A DNA stretch of 64,000 nucleotides, from contig CAJUJK010000015.1 in assembly GCA_910586705.1 (NCBI GenBank), forward strand, positions 35,494 to 99,493, read 5' to 3'. Source of the DNA: an uncultured Lachnospiraceae bacterium. GTDB lineage: Bacteria; Bacillota; Clostridia; Lachnospirales; Lachnospiraceae. The notes under the pieces are model-generated. The model had not been told where the DNA came from, made no database searches, and saw nothing but the letters and a program-made list of their open reading frames with translations. This document shows positions 1 through 8,194 of the stretch, one piece after another. Each line of letters opens with the position of its first letter. The stretch's first letter is position 1. The translations under genes and the position numbers were made by a program.

Positions 1-204
1 AATATCGGCGGCATGATGCGCTCGGTGGCAGAATCCAATGAGAATATTACAAATAATGTAAGGGAGAGCGCGCAGGGCGTCGGCGGCGTAGTAAATAACA
101 CGGCGGCTCTGGCGGAGAACATGCAAGGCATTGTGGAAGCGTTAAATCAGGTTTCCGATGTGGTAAGCCACCTGTCCGAGCAGACGGCATGTTTTGAAGG
201 ATAA
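1..204 (+). CDS. Methyl-accepting chemotaxis protein, C-terminal end (partial)
   Basis: Only the last ~67 codons are present; the gene runs in from the left. The peptide is Ala/Val/Asn/Glu-rich with heptad-like spacing (NNVRESAQGVGGVVNNTAAL and onward), as in the C-terminal arm of the antiparallel coiled coil of MCP signalling domains. The next complete gene but one is another MCP, so this is probably one of two neighbouring receptors. The hairpin tip that contacts CheA/CheW is not in the window, so the assignment rests on coiled-coil character and context. Confidence 0.7.
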   Translation, partial: NIGGMMRSVAESNENITNNVRESAQGVGGVVNNTAALAENMQGIVEALNQVSDVVSHLSEQTACFEG

Positions 205-218
205 ATGCAAAGGTGAGG

Positions 219-566
219 ATGGAGGAGACAGCTTTGGACGAGAACATAACGGAGAAAGAAAGCGCGGAACCGTCGGACGTGCAGCAGGCGTCTGGCGGTG
301 AGGGCGGAAAAGGGAATAAAAGAACCAGCGACACGAAGATCGGACTGACGCTCCGCATTCTCGTGTCGGTGTATGTGCTGTATCTTGCCTATGGCTTGAT
401 AGAGGGGTTCGGAGATACCGCGGGAAACGACAGGATATTCATTGCGATCGCGATTGTTGTTTTCATAGCGGCAGGAGGCGCGATCCTGATCTTATCGGCG
501 AAAAAACTGATTCGGAAGGAGTATGTGGATGCGGATGGACAAACAGAAGACGACGAAAAACGGTAA
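219..566 (+). CDS. Small two-TM membrane protein of unknown function
   Basis: About 115 residues. An acidic, Gly/Ser-rich N-terminal third (about 1-40) is followed by two hydrophobic segments (about 44-62 and 74-94) and a charged C-terminal tail. No family recognised. ATG at 219 is preferred because AAGG lies 5-6 nt upstream; an in-frame GTG at 213 is the alternative. It starts 14 nt after the partial MCP and its 3' end overlaps the next MCP by about 38 nt, so it is translationally linked to two receptors and may be an accessory membrane partner; that role is inference from position only. Confidence 0.65.
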   Translation: MEETALDENITEKESAEPSDVQQASGGEGGKGNKRTSDTKIGLTLRILVSVYVLYLAYGLIEGFGDTAGNDRIFIAIAIVVFIAAGGAILILSAKKLIRKEYVDADGQTEDDEKR

Positions 567-2253
567 AGGGGCGGGGATCAGGCTTAAGATCAACGCCTGT
601 ATTTTATGCACACTGGTTGTACTGATTGCGCTGATGATGGTTCTGGTTGACAGGTCAAGCAAATATAACGCGCAGTATTCCCAGATTCTTGACAGCATCA
701 GCAAGGTGACTTTTGTGAAGGATAACGTTTCCTATCTGGGGCGCACGGTTGTAGTCAAGTGCAGCACGGGCGGCGATATCGCCGCCAGCGGTCACGTGGA
801 AATTATTGACACCATGGAACAGTATGTGGCGGAGGTCGGAGAGAGCGTACCGCAGGATGCGGAATACTCGGAGATGCGCAACCAGTTCGATAAGTTTGCC
901 TCCGAAGCGGGAAAGTTTATCGCGTCCTTCCGGGAACTGCAGGCGGCGTGCGGAAACGATTACTCCGCAAAAGGTCTGAACGCTGCGCAGGATATGAGCG
1001 GCAGTATGAGTTTTGTCAGCTCCAGCGCAGAGACGCTTCTCGCTTCAGAGATCGCGAGAAGTGAACAGGTGGCAGACGAGATCCAGAGTGCGTTCAGCAA
1101 TATGCGGAATCTGATTGTGGTGATCGTGGTGGTTACGGCTGTTGTGGTTCTGGCGGCGGCGTTTGCCGTGACGCAGAGCATCACCGCGCCCATCATACAG
1201 CTTGAGAAAAAGCTGACGGTTATGTCCGAAGGCAATCTGACGAGTGAGGACATCAAGGTGAAAGGCAGGGACGAGGCGGGACGCGCCGCTTCGGCTTTCA
1301 ATAAGATGAAGGGCAGTCTGGTGCATCTGATCAGCAAAGTGGCGGCGAATATGTCGGAGCTGAAGATGGCTACCGCCACAGTCAATAACAGCGTGGATGA
1401 GAACGCGCAGGGCGGCACCCGGATTGCCGACGCGGTGGACGGGATGCTGGCGGCACTGGAGAGGCAGCAGCACGAGGTCGGACGCGCGCAGGGGCAGATC
1501 AGCGAAATGGGAGAAGTTGCCGGGAAAGTGGCGGATTACGCCGAGGCAATCCATGGAAATGCGGGAAGGACCCGGGACAACGCCCGGGACGGTATGCAGA
1601 AAATCGTGGCTTATGTGGAGCAAATGCAGGAAGTGAACCGTTCCATGCGTGAAATGGAGAGCGTATTTGCCTCTTTCGGGGAGAATACCAAGGGAATGAC
1701 GGCGGCACTGGAGTCGATTTCATCCATCGCCTCCCAGACGAATCTGCTCTCGTTGAACGCGTCCATCGAAGCGGCGAGAGCGGGAGAAGCGGGTAAAGGC
1801 TTTGCGGTGGTGGCGACAGAGATCCGGAATCTTGCGGACGATTCACAGGCGGCGGCAGCGCATATCGGTAAGATGATTGAGGCGGTGAGCACGCAGGCGG
1901 ATCAGATGACGGCGCGGCTCAGGGAGAGTCTTGACCAGCTGGAGAAAGGCAACCAGATGACGGGCGAGGCGAAGGAGAGCTTTGAGACCATCACAGCGGG
2001 TACGGACGAAGTAAACAACAGCGTGGAAGATATTATAAAAGATGTGGAGGTGCTGAGCGACAGAATCCATGAGGCGATGGAGAGCATGGGAACCATCAAG
2101 GACGCGGCGGACGGCAATGTTACCGAGATCAACGAGATCAGCGCCGTGGTGGCGGAACAGTCCGCGAATCTGGAAGAGGTTTCCGAGGCTATGGACAAGC
2201 TGCTTGTGCTCACGGATGATGTGGAAGGACTGGTAGGCGAGTTTAAAATTTAA
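529..2253 (+). CDS. Methyl-accepting chemotaxis protein (full length)
   Basis: About 574 residues with classic receptor order: cytoplasmic N-terminus, TM1 (about 21-40), extracellular sensor domain (about 41-190), TM2 (about 194-216), HAMP (about 215-270) and a long signalling coiled coil. The conserved kinase-control tip is visible around residues 397-425 (SQTNLLSLNASIEAARAGEA), the CheA/CheW contact region. The sensor is ~150 residues, a size compatible with a four-helix-bundle domain; the ligand cannot be read from sequence. ATG 529 is chosen because GGAAGGA ends 8 nt before it; ATG 523 and 535 are in frame but badly spaced. A terminator follows. Confidence 0.92.
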   Translation: MRMDKQKTTKNGKGAGIRLKINACILCTLVVLIALMMVLVDRSSKYNAQYSQILDSISKVTFVKDNVSYLGRTVVVKCSTGGDIAASGHVEIIDTMEQYVAEVGESVPQDAEYSEMRNQFDKFASEAGKFIASFRELQAACGNDYSAKGLNAAQDMSGSMSFVSSSAETLLASEIARSEQVADEIQSAFSNMRNLIVVIVVVTAVVVLAAAFAVTQSITAPIIQLEKKLTVMSEGNLTSEDIKVKGRDEAGRAASAFNKMKGSLVHLISKVAANMSELKMATATVNNSVDENAQGGTRIADAVDGMLAALERQQHEVGRAQGQISEMGEVAGKVADYAEAIHGNAGRTRDNARDGMQKIVAYVEQMQEVNRSMREMESVFASFGENTKGMTAALESISSIASQTNLLSLNASIEAARAGEAGKGFAVVATEIRNLADDSQAAAAHIGKMIEAVSTQADQMTARLRESLDQLEKGNQMTGEAKESFETITAGTDEVNNSVEDIIKDVEVLSDRIHEAMESMGTIKDAADGNVTEINEISAVVAEQSANLEEVSEAMDKLLVLTDDVEGLVGEFKI

Positions 2254-2323
2254 AGTCCGGGGCGGAAATCGAGCAGTATGGTATAAGCAAATAGAAACAT
2301 AACAACATATAGTATATAAGTAG

Positions 2324-2360
2324 AAACACCTGTGGGGAGAAAAAACCTGCGGGTGTTTTT
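2324..2360 (+). terminator. Rho-independent terminator after the MCP gene
   Basis: AAACACC pairs with GGTGTTT; the stem extends inward with G-C and G-U pairs to about 13 bp and is followed by a T-run. It closes the chemotaxis transcription unit before the ABC transporter promoter. Confidence 0.75.
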
Positions 2361-2375
2361 GTTGTCGCGGATCAA

Positions 2376-2396
2376 AAGTTGTACACTAGACAACTT
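2376..2396 (+). promoter_or_regulatory. Palindromic operator, upstream copy
   Basis: 21-nt palindrome with 7-bp arms (AAGTTGT / ACAACTT) around ACACTAG. It lies ~50 bp upstream of the -35 box of the chvE promoter. A second copy, inverted and 20/21 identical, lies at 2582-2602. The half-site AGTTGTACA is identical to half of the operator-like site in front of araA (reverse strand, about 8025-8033), which suggests the adjacent AraR-like repressor as the binder; the arm spacing is wider than in the araA sites, so another regulator is possible. Confidence 0.6.
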
Positions 2397-2428
2397 GCGC
2401 AAAATGTATGTAAAACTGAATAAAAAGA

Positions 2429-2457
2429 TTGACAATTTATTGGCATGTAGATATAAT
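2429..2457 (+). promoter_or_regulatory. Consensus sigma-A promoter for the sugar ABC operon
   Basis: Perfect TTGACA (2429-2434), 17-nt spacer and perfect TATAAT (2452-2457). Transcription would start near 2464, giving a ~200-nt leader before chvE. A promoter this strong implies control by repression, which fits the flanking operator pair. The rest of the 413-nt gap between the MCP and chvE genes holds only the terminator and the two operators. Confidence 0.85.
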
Positions 2458-2581
2458 GGAAATACCATCCGGGTTTTGGAATGGTGAAAATGTACAGAAT
2501 GACTTGTTTATCGGGCGCCTATTAAGCAAAATGTTCCAATTTACCGATTTGAGACAAAGTTAAAATATTTTAAAAATCGGC

Positions 2582-2602
2582 AAATTGTCTAGTGTACAAC
2601 TT
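2582..2602 (-). promoter_or_regulatory. Palindromic operator, downstream inverted copy
   Basis: Reverse complement of the site at 2376-2396 with a single mismatch. The centres are 206 bp apart with the promoter between them, roughly +120 relative to the predicted start. This geometry fits repression by DNA looping or a transcription roadblock. Confidence 0.6.
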
Positions 2603-2666
2603 ACGGGCGAGGGCAGACAAGTTGGCTGTGCGAAACAACTACATTATAAAGGGAGGAAAAAGAAAC

Positions 2667-3854
2667 ATGAAAAAGAAAGTTTTAGGCGCATTTTTAAGCG
2701 TAGCAATGGTAGCTTCCATGCTCGTTGGCTGTGGCGGCGGCGAGGCAGCTCCCGCGGCAGAGACAGCAGCTCCTGCGGCGGATGAAGCGGCTCCTGCAGC
2801 GGATGAAGCTCCGGCAGCAGATGCTCCTGCGGCAGACGCAGCAGAAGCAGCAGAAGCTCCGGCAGCATCCGGCGGCAAGAAGGTTGGTGTGGCGATGCCT
2901 ACCCAGTCTTCCGAGAGATGGATCAACGATGGCGCGAACATGAAGGCTCAGCTCGAGGCTCTCGGCTACGAAGTAGACCTTCAGTACGCAGAGGATGATG
3001 TACAGGCACAGGTTTCTCAGGTTGAGAACATGATCGCTTCCGGCGTTAACTGCCTGGTTATCGCTTCTATCGACTCTGACGCTCTGGTTAACGTAGAGGC
3101 TCAGGCGAAAGAGGCAGGTATTCCGATCATCGCTTACGATCGTCTGCTGATGAACACGGATGCAGTTTCTTACTACGCTACATTTGATAACAAGGGTGTT
3201 GGTACCGCGATCGGTAAGTACATCGAGGAGAATGCAGGCCTTGATCCCGCAGACCCGAAGACCATCGAGTTCTTCATGGGTTCCCCCGATGACAACAACG
3301 CGCACATGCTTTACGCAGGTCTGATGGAGGTTCTTCAGCCTTATCTTGATAACGGCGCACTGGTTTGTAAGTCCGGCAGAACTTCTTTCGATGACACTTG
3401 TATCCTGAGATGGTCTCAGGAGACCGCTCAGCAGAACTGTGAGAACTATCTGACAGGTTTCTACGCTGACGAGGATCTCGACATCTGTGCTACCGCTTTC
3501 GACGGTTTCGCATACGGTTGTAAGGCAGCTCTTGAGGGCGCTGGCTACACAGACGCTAACTGGCCTATGATCACTGGTCAGGATGCAGAGCTGATGGCTA
3601 CCAAGAACATCATCTCCGGCAAGCAGACCATGTCCATCTACAAGGATACCCGCCTTCTGGCTGAGAAGTGTGTTACCATGGTGCAGGCAGTTCTTGAGGG
3701 TGCAGAGCCTGAGATCAACGATACTGAGCAGTACGACAATGGTAAGATCGTAGTTCCTTCTTACCTGTGCACACCTGTAGCAGTTGACCAGTCCAACTAC
3801 AAGGAGATCATCGTAGACGGTGGTTACTACACAGAGGAGCAGTTAGCTGAGTAA
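2667..3854 (+). CDS. chvE: ChvE-type multiple monosaccharide-binding lipoprotein
   Basis: 395-residue extracellular binding protein of an ABC importer. A lipoprotein signal peptide ends in LVGC (Cys22), followed by an Ala/Pro/Glu/Asp linker (about 26-70) that tethers the domain to the membrane. The mature domain follows the Agrobacterium ChvE pattern closely: VGVAMPTQSSERWINDG, LQYAEDDVQAQ, VIASIDSDAL, IAYDRLL, GSPDDNNAHM, ITGQDAEL, YKDTRLLA and the C-terminal VDGGYYTEEQL. The family binds glucose, galactose, arabinose or xylose; the ara genes downstream suggest L-arabinose. ATG 2667 is used because GGGAGG is 10 nt upstream; the in-frame extension to 2592 has no signal peptide at its start and overlaps the operator. 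Confidence 0.93.
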   Translation: MKKKVLGAFLSVAMVASMLVGCGGGEAAPAAETAAPAADEAAPAADEAPAADAPAADAAEAAEAPAASGGKKVGVAMPTQSSERWINDGANMKAQLEALGYEVDLQYAEDDVQAQVSQVENMIASGVNCLVIASIDSDALVNVEAQAKEAGIPIIAYDRLLMNTDAVSYYATFDNKGVGTAIGKYIEENAGLDPADPKTIEFFMGSPDDNNAHMLYAGLMEVLQPYLDNGALVCKSGRTSFDDTCILRWSQETAQQNCENYLTGFYADEDLDICATAFDGFAYGCKAALEGAGYTDANWPMITGQDAELMATKNIISGKQTMSIYKDTRLLAEKCVTMVQAVLEGAEPEINDTEQYDNGKIVVPSYLCTPVAVDQSNYKEIIVDGGYYTEEQLAE

Positions 3855-3877
3855 TCGATCTTTCATAAGATTTTAGG

Positions 3878-3908
3878 AGGGCGGCGGCAGTTTTGCTGCC
3901 GCCCTTTC
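3878..3908 (+). terminator. Intercistronic hairpin between chvE and gguA
   Basis: GC-rich stem (GGCGGCAG / CTGCCGCC, loop TTTTG) followed by a short TTTC tract. It lies between the binding protein and the ATPase gene of the same operon, where a leaky terminator or 3'-end stabiliser commonly keeps binding-protein mRNA in excess. Confidence 0.75.
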
Positions 3909-3948
3909 AATAGGTATACCACATATTTTAGGGAAGGGAGTTGGGAAA

Positions 3949-5508
3949 ATGTCGGATTACATCTTGGAAATGAACCACATTGTCAAGGAATTTTCAGGTG
4001 TCCGGGCGCTGGATGACGTAAATCTGAAAGTGAGACGCGGAGAGATCCATGCTCTGTGTGGGGAAAACGGGGCGGGAAAGTCCACGCTGATGAACGTTCT
4101 CTCGGGCGTCTGGGCTCACGGTACATATTCCGGCGATGTTGTGTACAAGGGGGAGACATGTAAGTTCCACAATCTGAGGGACAGTGAGGCGAAGGGTATC
4201 GTTATTATCCATCAGGAACTTGCTTTGAGTCCGCTTCTCTCGGTGGCGGAGAATGTGTTCCTTGGAAATGAGCAGCTTGCGGCAAAAGGGGTTATAGACT
4301 GGACAAAGACCAGACAGCGCGCGCAGGAGATGCTTGCGAGGGTAGGTCTGGAGCATGAAGATGTGAATGTGCCGGTTAACTCTCTGGGCGTAGGCAAACA
4401 GCAGTTGATCGAAATTGCGAAAGCGATGGCGAAGAAGGTTGAACTTCTGATCCTCGACGAGCCGACCGCGGCGCTTAACGACGAGGAGAGTAAAAAGCTT
4501 CTGGACATTATGCTGGAGCTTAAGAAACAGGGAATTACCTGTATTATTATTTCCCATAAGTTAAATGAAATTGAATATGTATCTGACTCCGTAACGATTA
4601 TCCGTGACGGTAAGACGATTGAGACGCTGATCAAGGGCGAGGATGACATGTCCGAGGACCGTGTGATCAAGGGCATGGTTGGACGGGAAATGACCAACCG
4701 TTATCCTGTGCGTGAAGGTGTGAAGATCGGCGACACGATCTTTGAAGTCAAGGATTGGAATGTGTATCATCCCGATGATGCGGAACGTCAGGTTTTGAAA
4801 AATATTAACATCAGTGTCCGGGCAGGTGAGGTTGTGGGCCTTGCAGGACTGATGGGCGCGGGGCGTACCGAGTTTGCCATGAGCGTATTCGGACACAGCT
4901 ACGGCCAGAAGATTTCCGGGACCGTGAAGATCAACGGCAAGGAAGTGGAGATGAAGACCGTGAAACAGGCGATAGACTCCAAGCTTGCTTATGTGTCTGA
5001 GGACAGAAAGGTTTACGGACTGAATCTGATCGGTGAGATCAAGGAAAACATGACCATAGCGGCACGCCCGAAATTCTTCTCCAAGCACGGCGTGATCAAC
5101 GGAAACGACGAGATTGTTGCGGCGGAAGAGTATAAGAAGAGAATCAATGTCAAGGCTACTTCCATCGAGCAGGTGGTCGGCTCTTTGTCGGGTGGTAACC
5201 AGCAGAAGGTGGTTCTGGCGAAGTGGATGCTGACGCAGCCGGATGTGCTGATTCTGGATGAGCCTACGCGCGGTATCGACGTAGGTGCGAAGTACGAGAT
5301 CTACTGTGTTATCAATGAGCTGGCGAAAGCCGGCAAGGCGGTGCTCATTATCTCCTCCGAAATGCCGGAAATTATCGGTACATGCGACAGGACCTATGTG
5401 ATCAATGAGGGACAGATCGCGGGTGAACTGAATCACGAGGAGCTGACACAGGAAAAAATTATGCAGTGTATTATGGCACATAATAGAAAGGGTGATGGAA
5501 ATGAATGA
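3949..5508 (+). CDS. gguA: Sugar ABC transporter ATP-binding protein, GguA/MmsA type
   Basis: 519 residues with two fused ABC domains, as in the RbsA/MglA/XylG/GguA family. The N-terminal domain has Walker A GENGAGKS (38-45) and Walker B ILDEPTAAL; the C-terminal domain has the usual degenerate P-loop (LAGLMGAGRTEF), signature LSGGNQQKV and Walker B ILDEPTRGID. It hydrolyses ATP on the inner membrane face to drive import through GguB of sugars delivered by ChvE. It starts 94 nt after chvE, and its last 8 nt overlap gguB. Assignment to GguA rather than XylG or MglA rests on the ChvE-like partner and the absence of a second permease. Confidence 0.93.
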   Translation: MSDYILEMNHIVKEFSGVRALDDVNLKVRRGEIHALCGENGAGKSTLMNVLSGVWAHGTYSGDVVYKGETCKFHNLRDSEAKGIVIIHQELALSPLLSVAENVFLGNEQLAAKGVIDWTKTRQRAQEMLARVGLEHEDVNVPVNSLGVGKQQLIEIAKAMAKKVELLILDEPTAALNDEESKKLLDIMLELKKQGITCIIISHKLNEIEYVSDSVTIIRDGKTIETLIKGEDDMSEDRVIKGMVGREMTNRYPVREGVKIGDTIFEVKDWNVYHPDDAERQVLKNINISVRAGEVVGLAGLMGAGRTEFAMSVFGHSYGQKISGTVKINGKEVEMKTVKQAIDSKLAYVSEDRKVYGLNLIGEIKENMTIAARPKFFSKHGVINGNDEIVAAEEYKKRINVKATSIEQVVGSLSGGNQQKVVLAKWMLTQPDVLILDEPTRGIDVGAKYEIYCVINELAKAGKAVLIISSEMPEIIGTCDRTYVINEGQIAGELNHEELTQEKIMQCIMAHNRKGDGNE

Positions 5509-6673
5509 GAAGAAAAAAGTAGTAAATCTTGACATGAAACAGTACGGTATGTTTCTGGCGCTTATTGCCATCTATGTGATCTTTGCCATTATGACGGGTG
5601 GGAAGAACCTCTCCCCGGCGAATATTAACAACCTTATCATGCAGAACGGTTATGTGGTCATTCTGGCAATCGGTATGCTGTTGTGCGTACTGACCGGTAA
5701 CGTCGATCTGGGCGTCGGCTCTGTTGTAGCGCTCACCGGCGCGGCGGCAGGTATCATTTTGATTGACTACAAGATGAATATGTGGATCGCGATCTTTGTG
5801 GCATTGCTGATTGGTCTTCTGGTAGGCATGTTTGCGGGATTCTTCATTGCTTATCTGGATATCCCGCCTTTCGTTGTAACGCTCGCTACGATGCTGATGG
5901 GGCGCGGACTTACATACACGCTTCTGAAAGCGCAGACAAAGGGTCCCCACCCGGACAATTACGTGTATCTGGGCGCGGGCTTCCTTCCCACCGCTAAGAT
6001 CAGCTTTGGGGACGGCACGCTGGATCTGGTTTGTATCGCGGTAGCGATTGTTGCGTCTGTGGCGCTGATTCTCAACGAGATCCGCAGCATCAAGACGAAA
6101 GAGAAATATAATTTTGCGACCAATCCTTTGTGGCAGGTTGCGCTGAAACTTGTGGTTATGCTCTTCATTATCTGGTTCTGCCTCATCAAACTGGCGCAGT
6201 ATAACGGACTTCCGTTCGTGCTTGTCATCATGGCGCTGCTGATCGCCCTTTACGGGTTCATCACGAGCAAGACGGTGGCTGGCCGCCAGATTTACGCGCT
6301 GGGCGGCAACAGAAAGGCGGCAAACCTTTCCGGTATCGACACAAAGAAGGTATTCTTCTGGGTATACACCAACATGGGAATCCTGAGCGCGGTAGCAGGT
6401 ATCGTTTTGTCGGCACGTAACTCTTCCTCCACCCCGAAGGCGGGCGACGGTTTCGAGATGGACGCGATCGCTTCCTGTTACATCGGTGGTGCGGCTGTGG
6501 CAGGTGGCGCCGGTACGATCATGGGTGCGGTAGTCGGTGCGTTTATCATGGGTATTCTGAATAACGGTATGTCACTGTACGGCTGGTCTACGGATATTCA
6601 GAAGATTGTAAAAGGTGCGGTTCTTCTCGGAGCCGTGACTGTGGACGTTATTTCCAAGAGAAAGAAAGGCTGA
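5501..6673 (+). CDS. gguB: Sugar ABC transporter permease, GguB/MmsB type
   Basis: About 390 residues, highly hydrophobic, with ~10 predicted membrane segments and the BPD_transp_2 pattern typical of RbsC/XylH/GguB permeases (for example VDLGVGSVVALTGAAAG, IPPFVVTLATMLMGRGL and the C-terminal YIGGAAVAGGAGTIMGAVVG). It would form a homodimeric channel with GguA. ATG 5501 is chosen because AAAGGG ends about 8 nt upstream; in-frame GTG 5492 and ATG 5495 are too close to that site. The 8-nt overlap with gguA implies coupled translation. Confidence 0.92.
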   Translation: MNEKKKVVNLDMKQYGMFLALIAIYVIFAIMTGGKNLSPANINNLIMQNGYVVILAIGMLLCVLTGNVDLGVGSVVALTGAAAGIILIDYKMNMWIAIFVALLIGLLVGMFAGFFIAYLDIPPFVVTLATMLMGRGLTYTLLKAQTKGPHPDNYVYLGAGFLPTAKISFGDGTLDLVCIAVAIVASVALILNEIRSIKTKEKYNFATNPLWQVALKLVVMLFIIWFCLIKLAQYNGLPFVLVIMALLIALYGFITSKTVAGRQIYALGGNRKAANLSGIDTKKVFFWVYTNMGILSAVAGIVLSARNSSSTPKAGDGFEMDAIASCYIGGAAVAGGAGTIMGAVVGAFIMGILNNGMSLYGWSTDIQKIVKGAVLLGAVTVDVISKRKKG

Positions 6674-6830
6674 TGATCTGAAAGTAAGATACATAGCAGA
6701 TAGGGACAGCGGGGGAAAACGCGGCCCTTAATGTGTGAGGGCTGCCCGAAAGGGTGGCTCTCTGCGCGTTTGAGCAAAAGCAGGAAGCTGCGGAGACGGG
6801 CTGTATAACAAAGTGTGACTGGAGTGTGTA

Positions 6831-7913
6831 ATGGAGAAAGCAACGCCTAAATATATGGAGTTGGTCGGATGGATCAACGAACAGATCGAGACGAAAAAGC
6901 TTGTGCCGGGGCAGAAGATGTATTCGGAGAATACGCTGAAAGAGATGTTCGGCGTGAGCCGTCAGACGGTCAGACACGCCATCGGGGTTTTGGAGAACGA
7001 GGGTATTATACGCCGGATTCAGGGAAGCGGTACCTATATCAACGATAACCGGCTGGCGAACCTGACAAAGCGGATGCGCGTTTCCGTGGTGACGACTTAT
7101 GTGGACGGTTATATTTTCCCGCGGACCATACAGGGGATCGAGAATGTGCTTCTGGAAGCGGGCTATTCGGTGCAGATCGCTTTTACCAATAACCAGCACG
7201 GGCGGGAAAAGACCATCCTTGAGGACATTATCAGCCGGGACGAGGTGTCGGGGCTGATCGTGGAACCGACGAAGAGCGGAATTCCCAATCCCAACCTGCG
7301 GCTCTATCAGGAGATACGAAAGAAACGGATCCCTGTTATCTTTATCAACAGCTTTTATCCGCAGTTAAAGATCCCCCATGTGTCTATCAACGATCATATG
7401 GCGGGGTGGAAGATGACAAAGTACCTGCTCTCCATGGGACATAAAAAAATCGGCGGCATTTTTAAACTGGACGACGGGCAGGGGCAGGCGCGATTTTCCG
7501 GCTACATGGACGCGATGATGGATGACGGGCTGGAAGTGGAGGATAATCAGATCGTCTGGGTGGACACGGAAGAGAAGCAGCATCTGGAAAAAGCGGCGGC
7601 AAAGGTTCTGGAGCGTTTTAAGGACTGCACAGCGGTGTTCTGCTACAACGACGAGGTCGCTTTCGGGCTTCTGGATATTTTCAAAAAGAACGGCATCCGG
7701 GTCCCGCGGGATATTTCGGTGGCGAGTGTGGACGATTCGGAACTGGCTATTCTCGGGGAAGTGCCTATCGCCTCCACGCCGCATCCGATGGAGCGCCTCG
7801 GGGGAAAGGCGGCGGAAAACCTGCTGCGGATGATCAAAGACCCGGGATTTGACGCGACCTATGAGTTTGAGGTGGATGTGGTGCCGCGGAGGTCGGTGCA
7901 GAAGATTAAATAA
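6831..7913 (+). CDS. araR: AraR-like GntR/LacI hybrid transcriptional repressor
   Basis: 360 residues. The N-terminal ~70 residues form a GntR-type winged helix (FGVSRQTVRHAIGVLENEG, then RIQGSGTYI); the rest (about 80-360) is a LacI/periplasmic-binding-type effector domain (HVSINDHMAG, GHKKIGGIFK, VFCYNDEVAFGLL, ISVASVDDSEL). This chimera defines AraR of Bacillus and clostridia, which represses arabinose genes until L-arabinose binds. It sits between the sugar importer and araA, and two boxes resembling the known AraR operator flank the downstream promoter region. An effector other than arabinose cannot be excluded, but the context is strong. Confidence 0.9.
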   Translation: MEKATPKYMELVGWINEQIETKKLVPGQKMYSENTLKEMFGVSRQTVRHAIGVLENEGIIRRIQGSGTYINDNRLANLTKRMRVSVVTTYVDGYIFPRTIQGIENVLLEAGYSVQIAFTNNQHGREKTILEDIISRDEVSGLIVEPTKSGIPNPNLRLYQEIRKKRIPVIFINSFYPQLKIPHVSINDHMAGWKMTKYLLSMGHKKIGGIFKLDDGQGQARFSGYMDAMMDDGLEVEDNQIVWVDTEEKQHLEKAAAKVLERFKDCTAVFCYNDEVAFGLLDIFKKNGIRVPRDISVASVDDSELAILGEVPIASTPHPMERLGGKAAENLLRMIKDPGFDATYEFEVDVVPRRSVQKIK

Positions 7914-7933
7914 AATTTACATACAACTTGATT

Positions 7934-7949
7934 ATTTGTATGTACAAGT
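7934..7949 (+). promoter_or_regulatory. AraR-type operator box 1 (araA promoter)
   Basis: 16-mer ATTTGTATGTACAAGT, close to the palindromic AraR box of Bacillus subtilis as I recall it (ATTTGTACGTACAAAT). An overlapping perfect 8-bp inverted repeat (ACATACAA / TTGTATGT, 7919-7943) strengthens the case. It covers the predicted -35 region, so binding would block RNA polymerase. Confidence 0.75.
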
Positions 7950-7964
7950 AGTAGACTGTATAGT
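7936..7964 (+). promoter_or_regulatory. Candidate promoter of the araA operon
   Basis: TTGTAT (7936-7941), 17-nt spacer, TATAGT (7959-7964). The -35 element lies inside operator box 1. Other -10-like motifs occur further down the 281-nt gap, so the start site is not certain. Confidence 0.5.
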
Positions 7965-8017
7965 AAGAAATGCGGGATATGGCTGTGCGGTACACGTGTA
8001 ATACTGTATACAAAATT

Positions 8018-8033
8018 GTATGTATGTACAACT
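8018..8033 (+). promoter_or_regulatory. AraR-type operator box 2 (araA leader)
   Basis: GTATGTATGTACAACT matches box 1 at 13 of 16 positions. The centres of the two boxes are 84 bp apart, about eight helical turns, so proteins on both would face the same side of the DNA. Confidence 0.65.
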
Positions 8034-8041
8034 TGATACTA

Positions 8042-8174
8042 GCCGCAGGAAAACAGGCGGCTGCGAAGCAGACATTTGTTTTACGCGGCGGTATTAACGG
8101 GCAGATGTCCGACGAAAGCGGACAGTGAGCGCGTAAGCGCGGGTCTGCGAGTCTCACAGCACGGCGCAAACAAA
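8042..8174 (+). other. Hairpin-rich leader of araA mRNA
   Basis: Successive short stems: GCCGC/GCGGC (8042-8061), CTGC-GAA-GCAG (8061-8071), GTCCG/CGGAC (8107-8123) and GTGAG/CTCAC enclosing GCGC/GCGC (8125-8157). The last two lie within TTTGTTT/AAACAAA arms (8075-8081, 8168-8174). No known riboswitch class recognised. It may stabilise the mRNA or slow initiation. Confidence 0.4.
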
Positions 8175-8194
8175 AAAGAAAGAGAGGGTATTGT

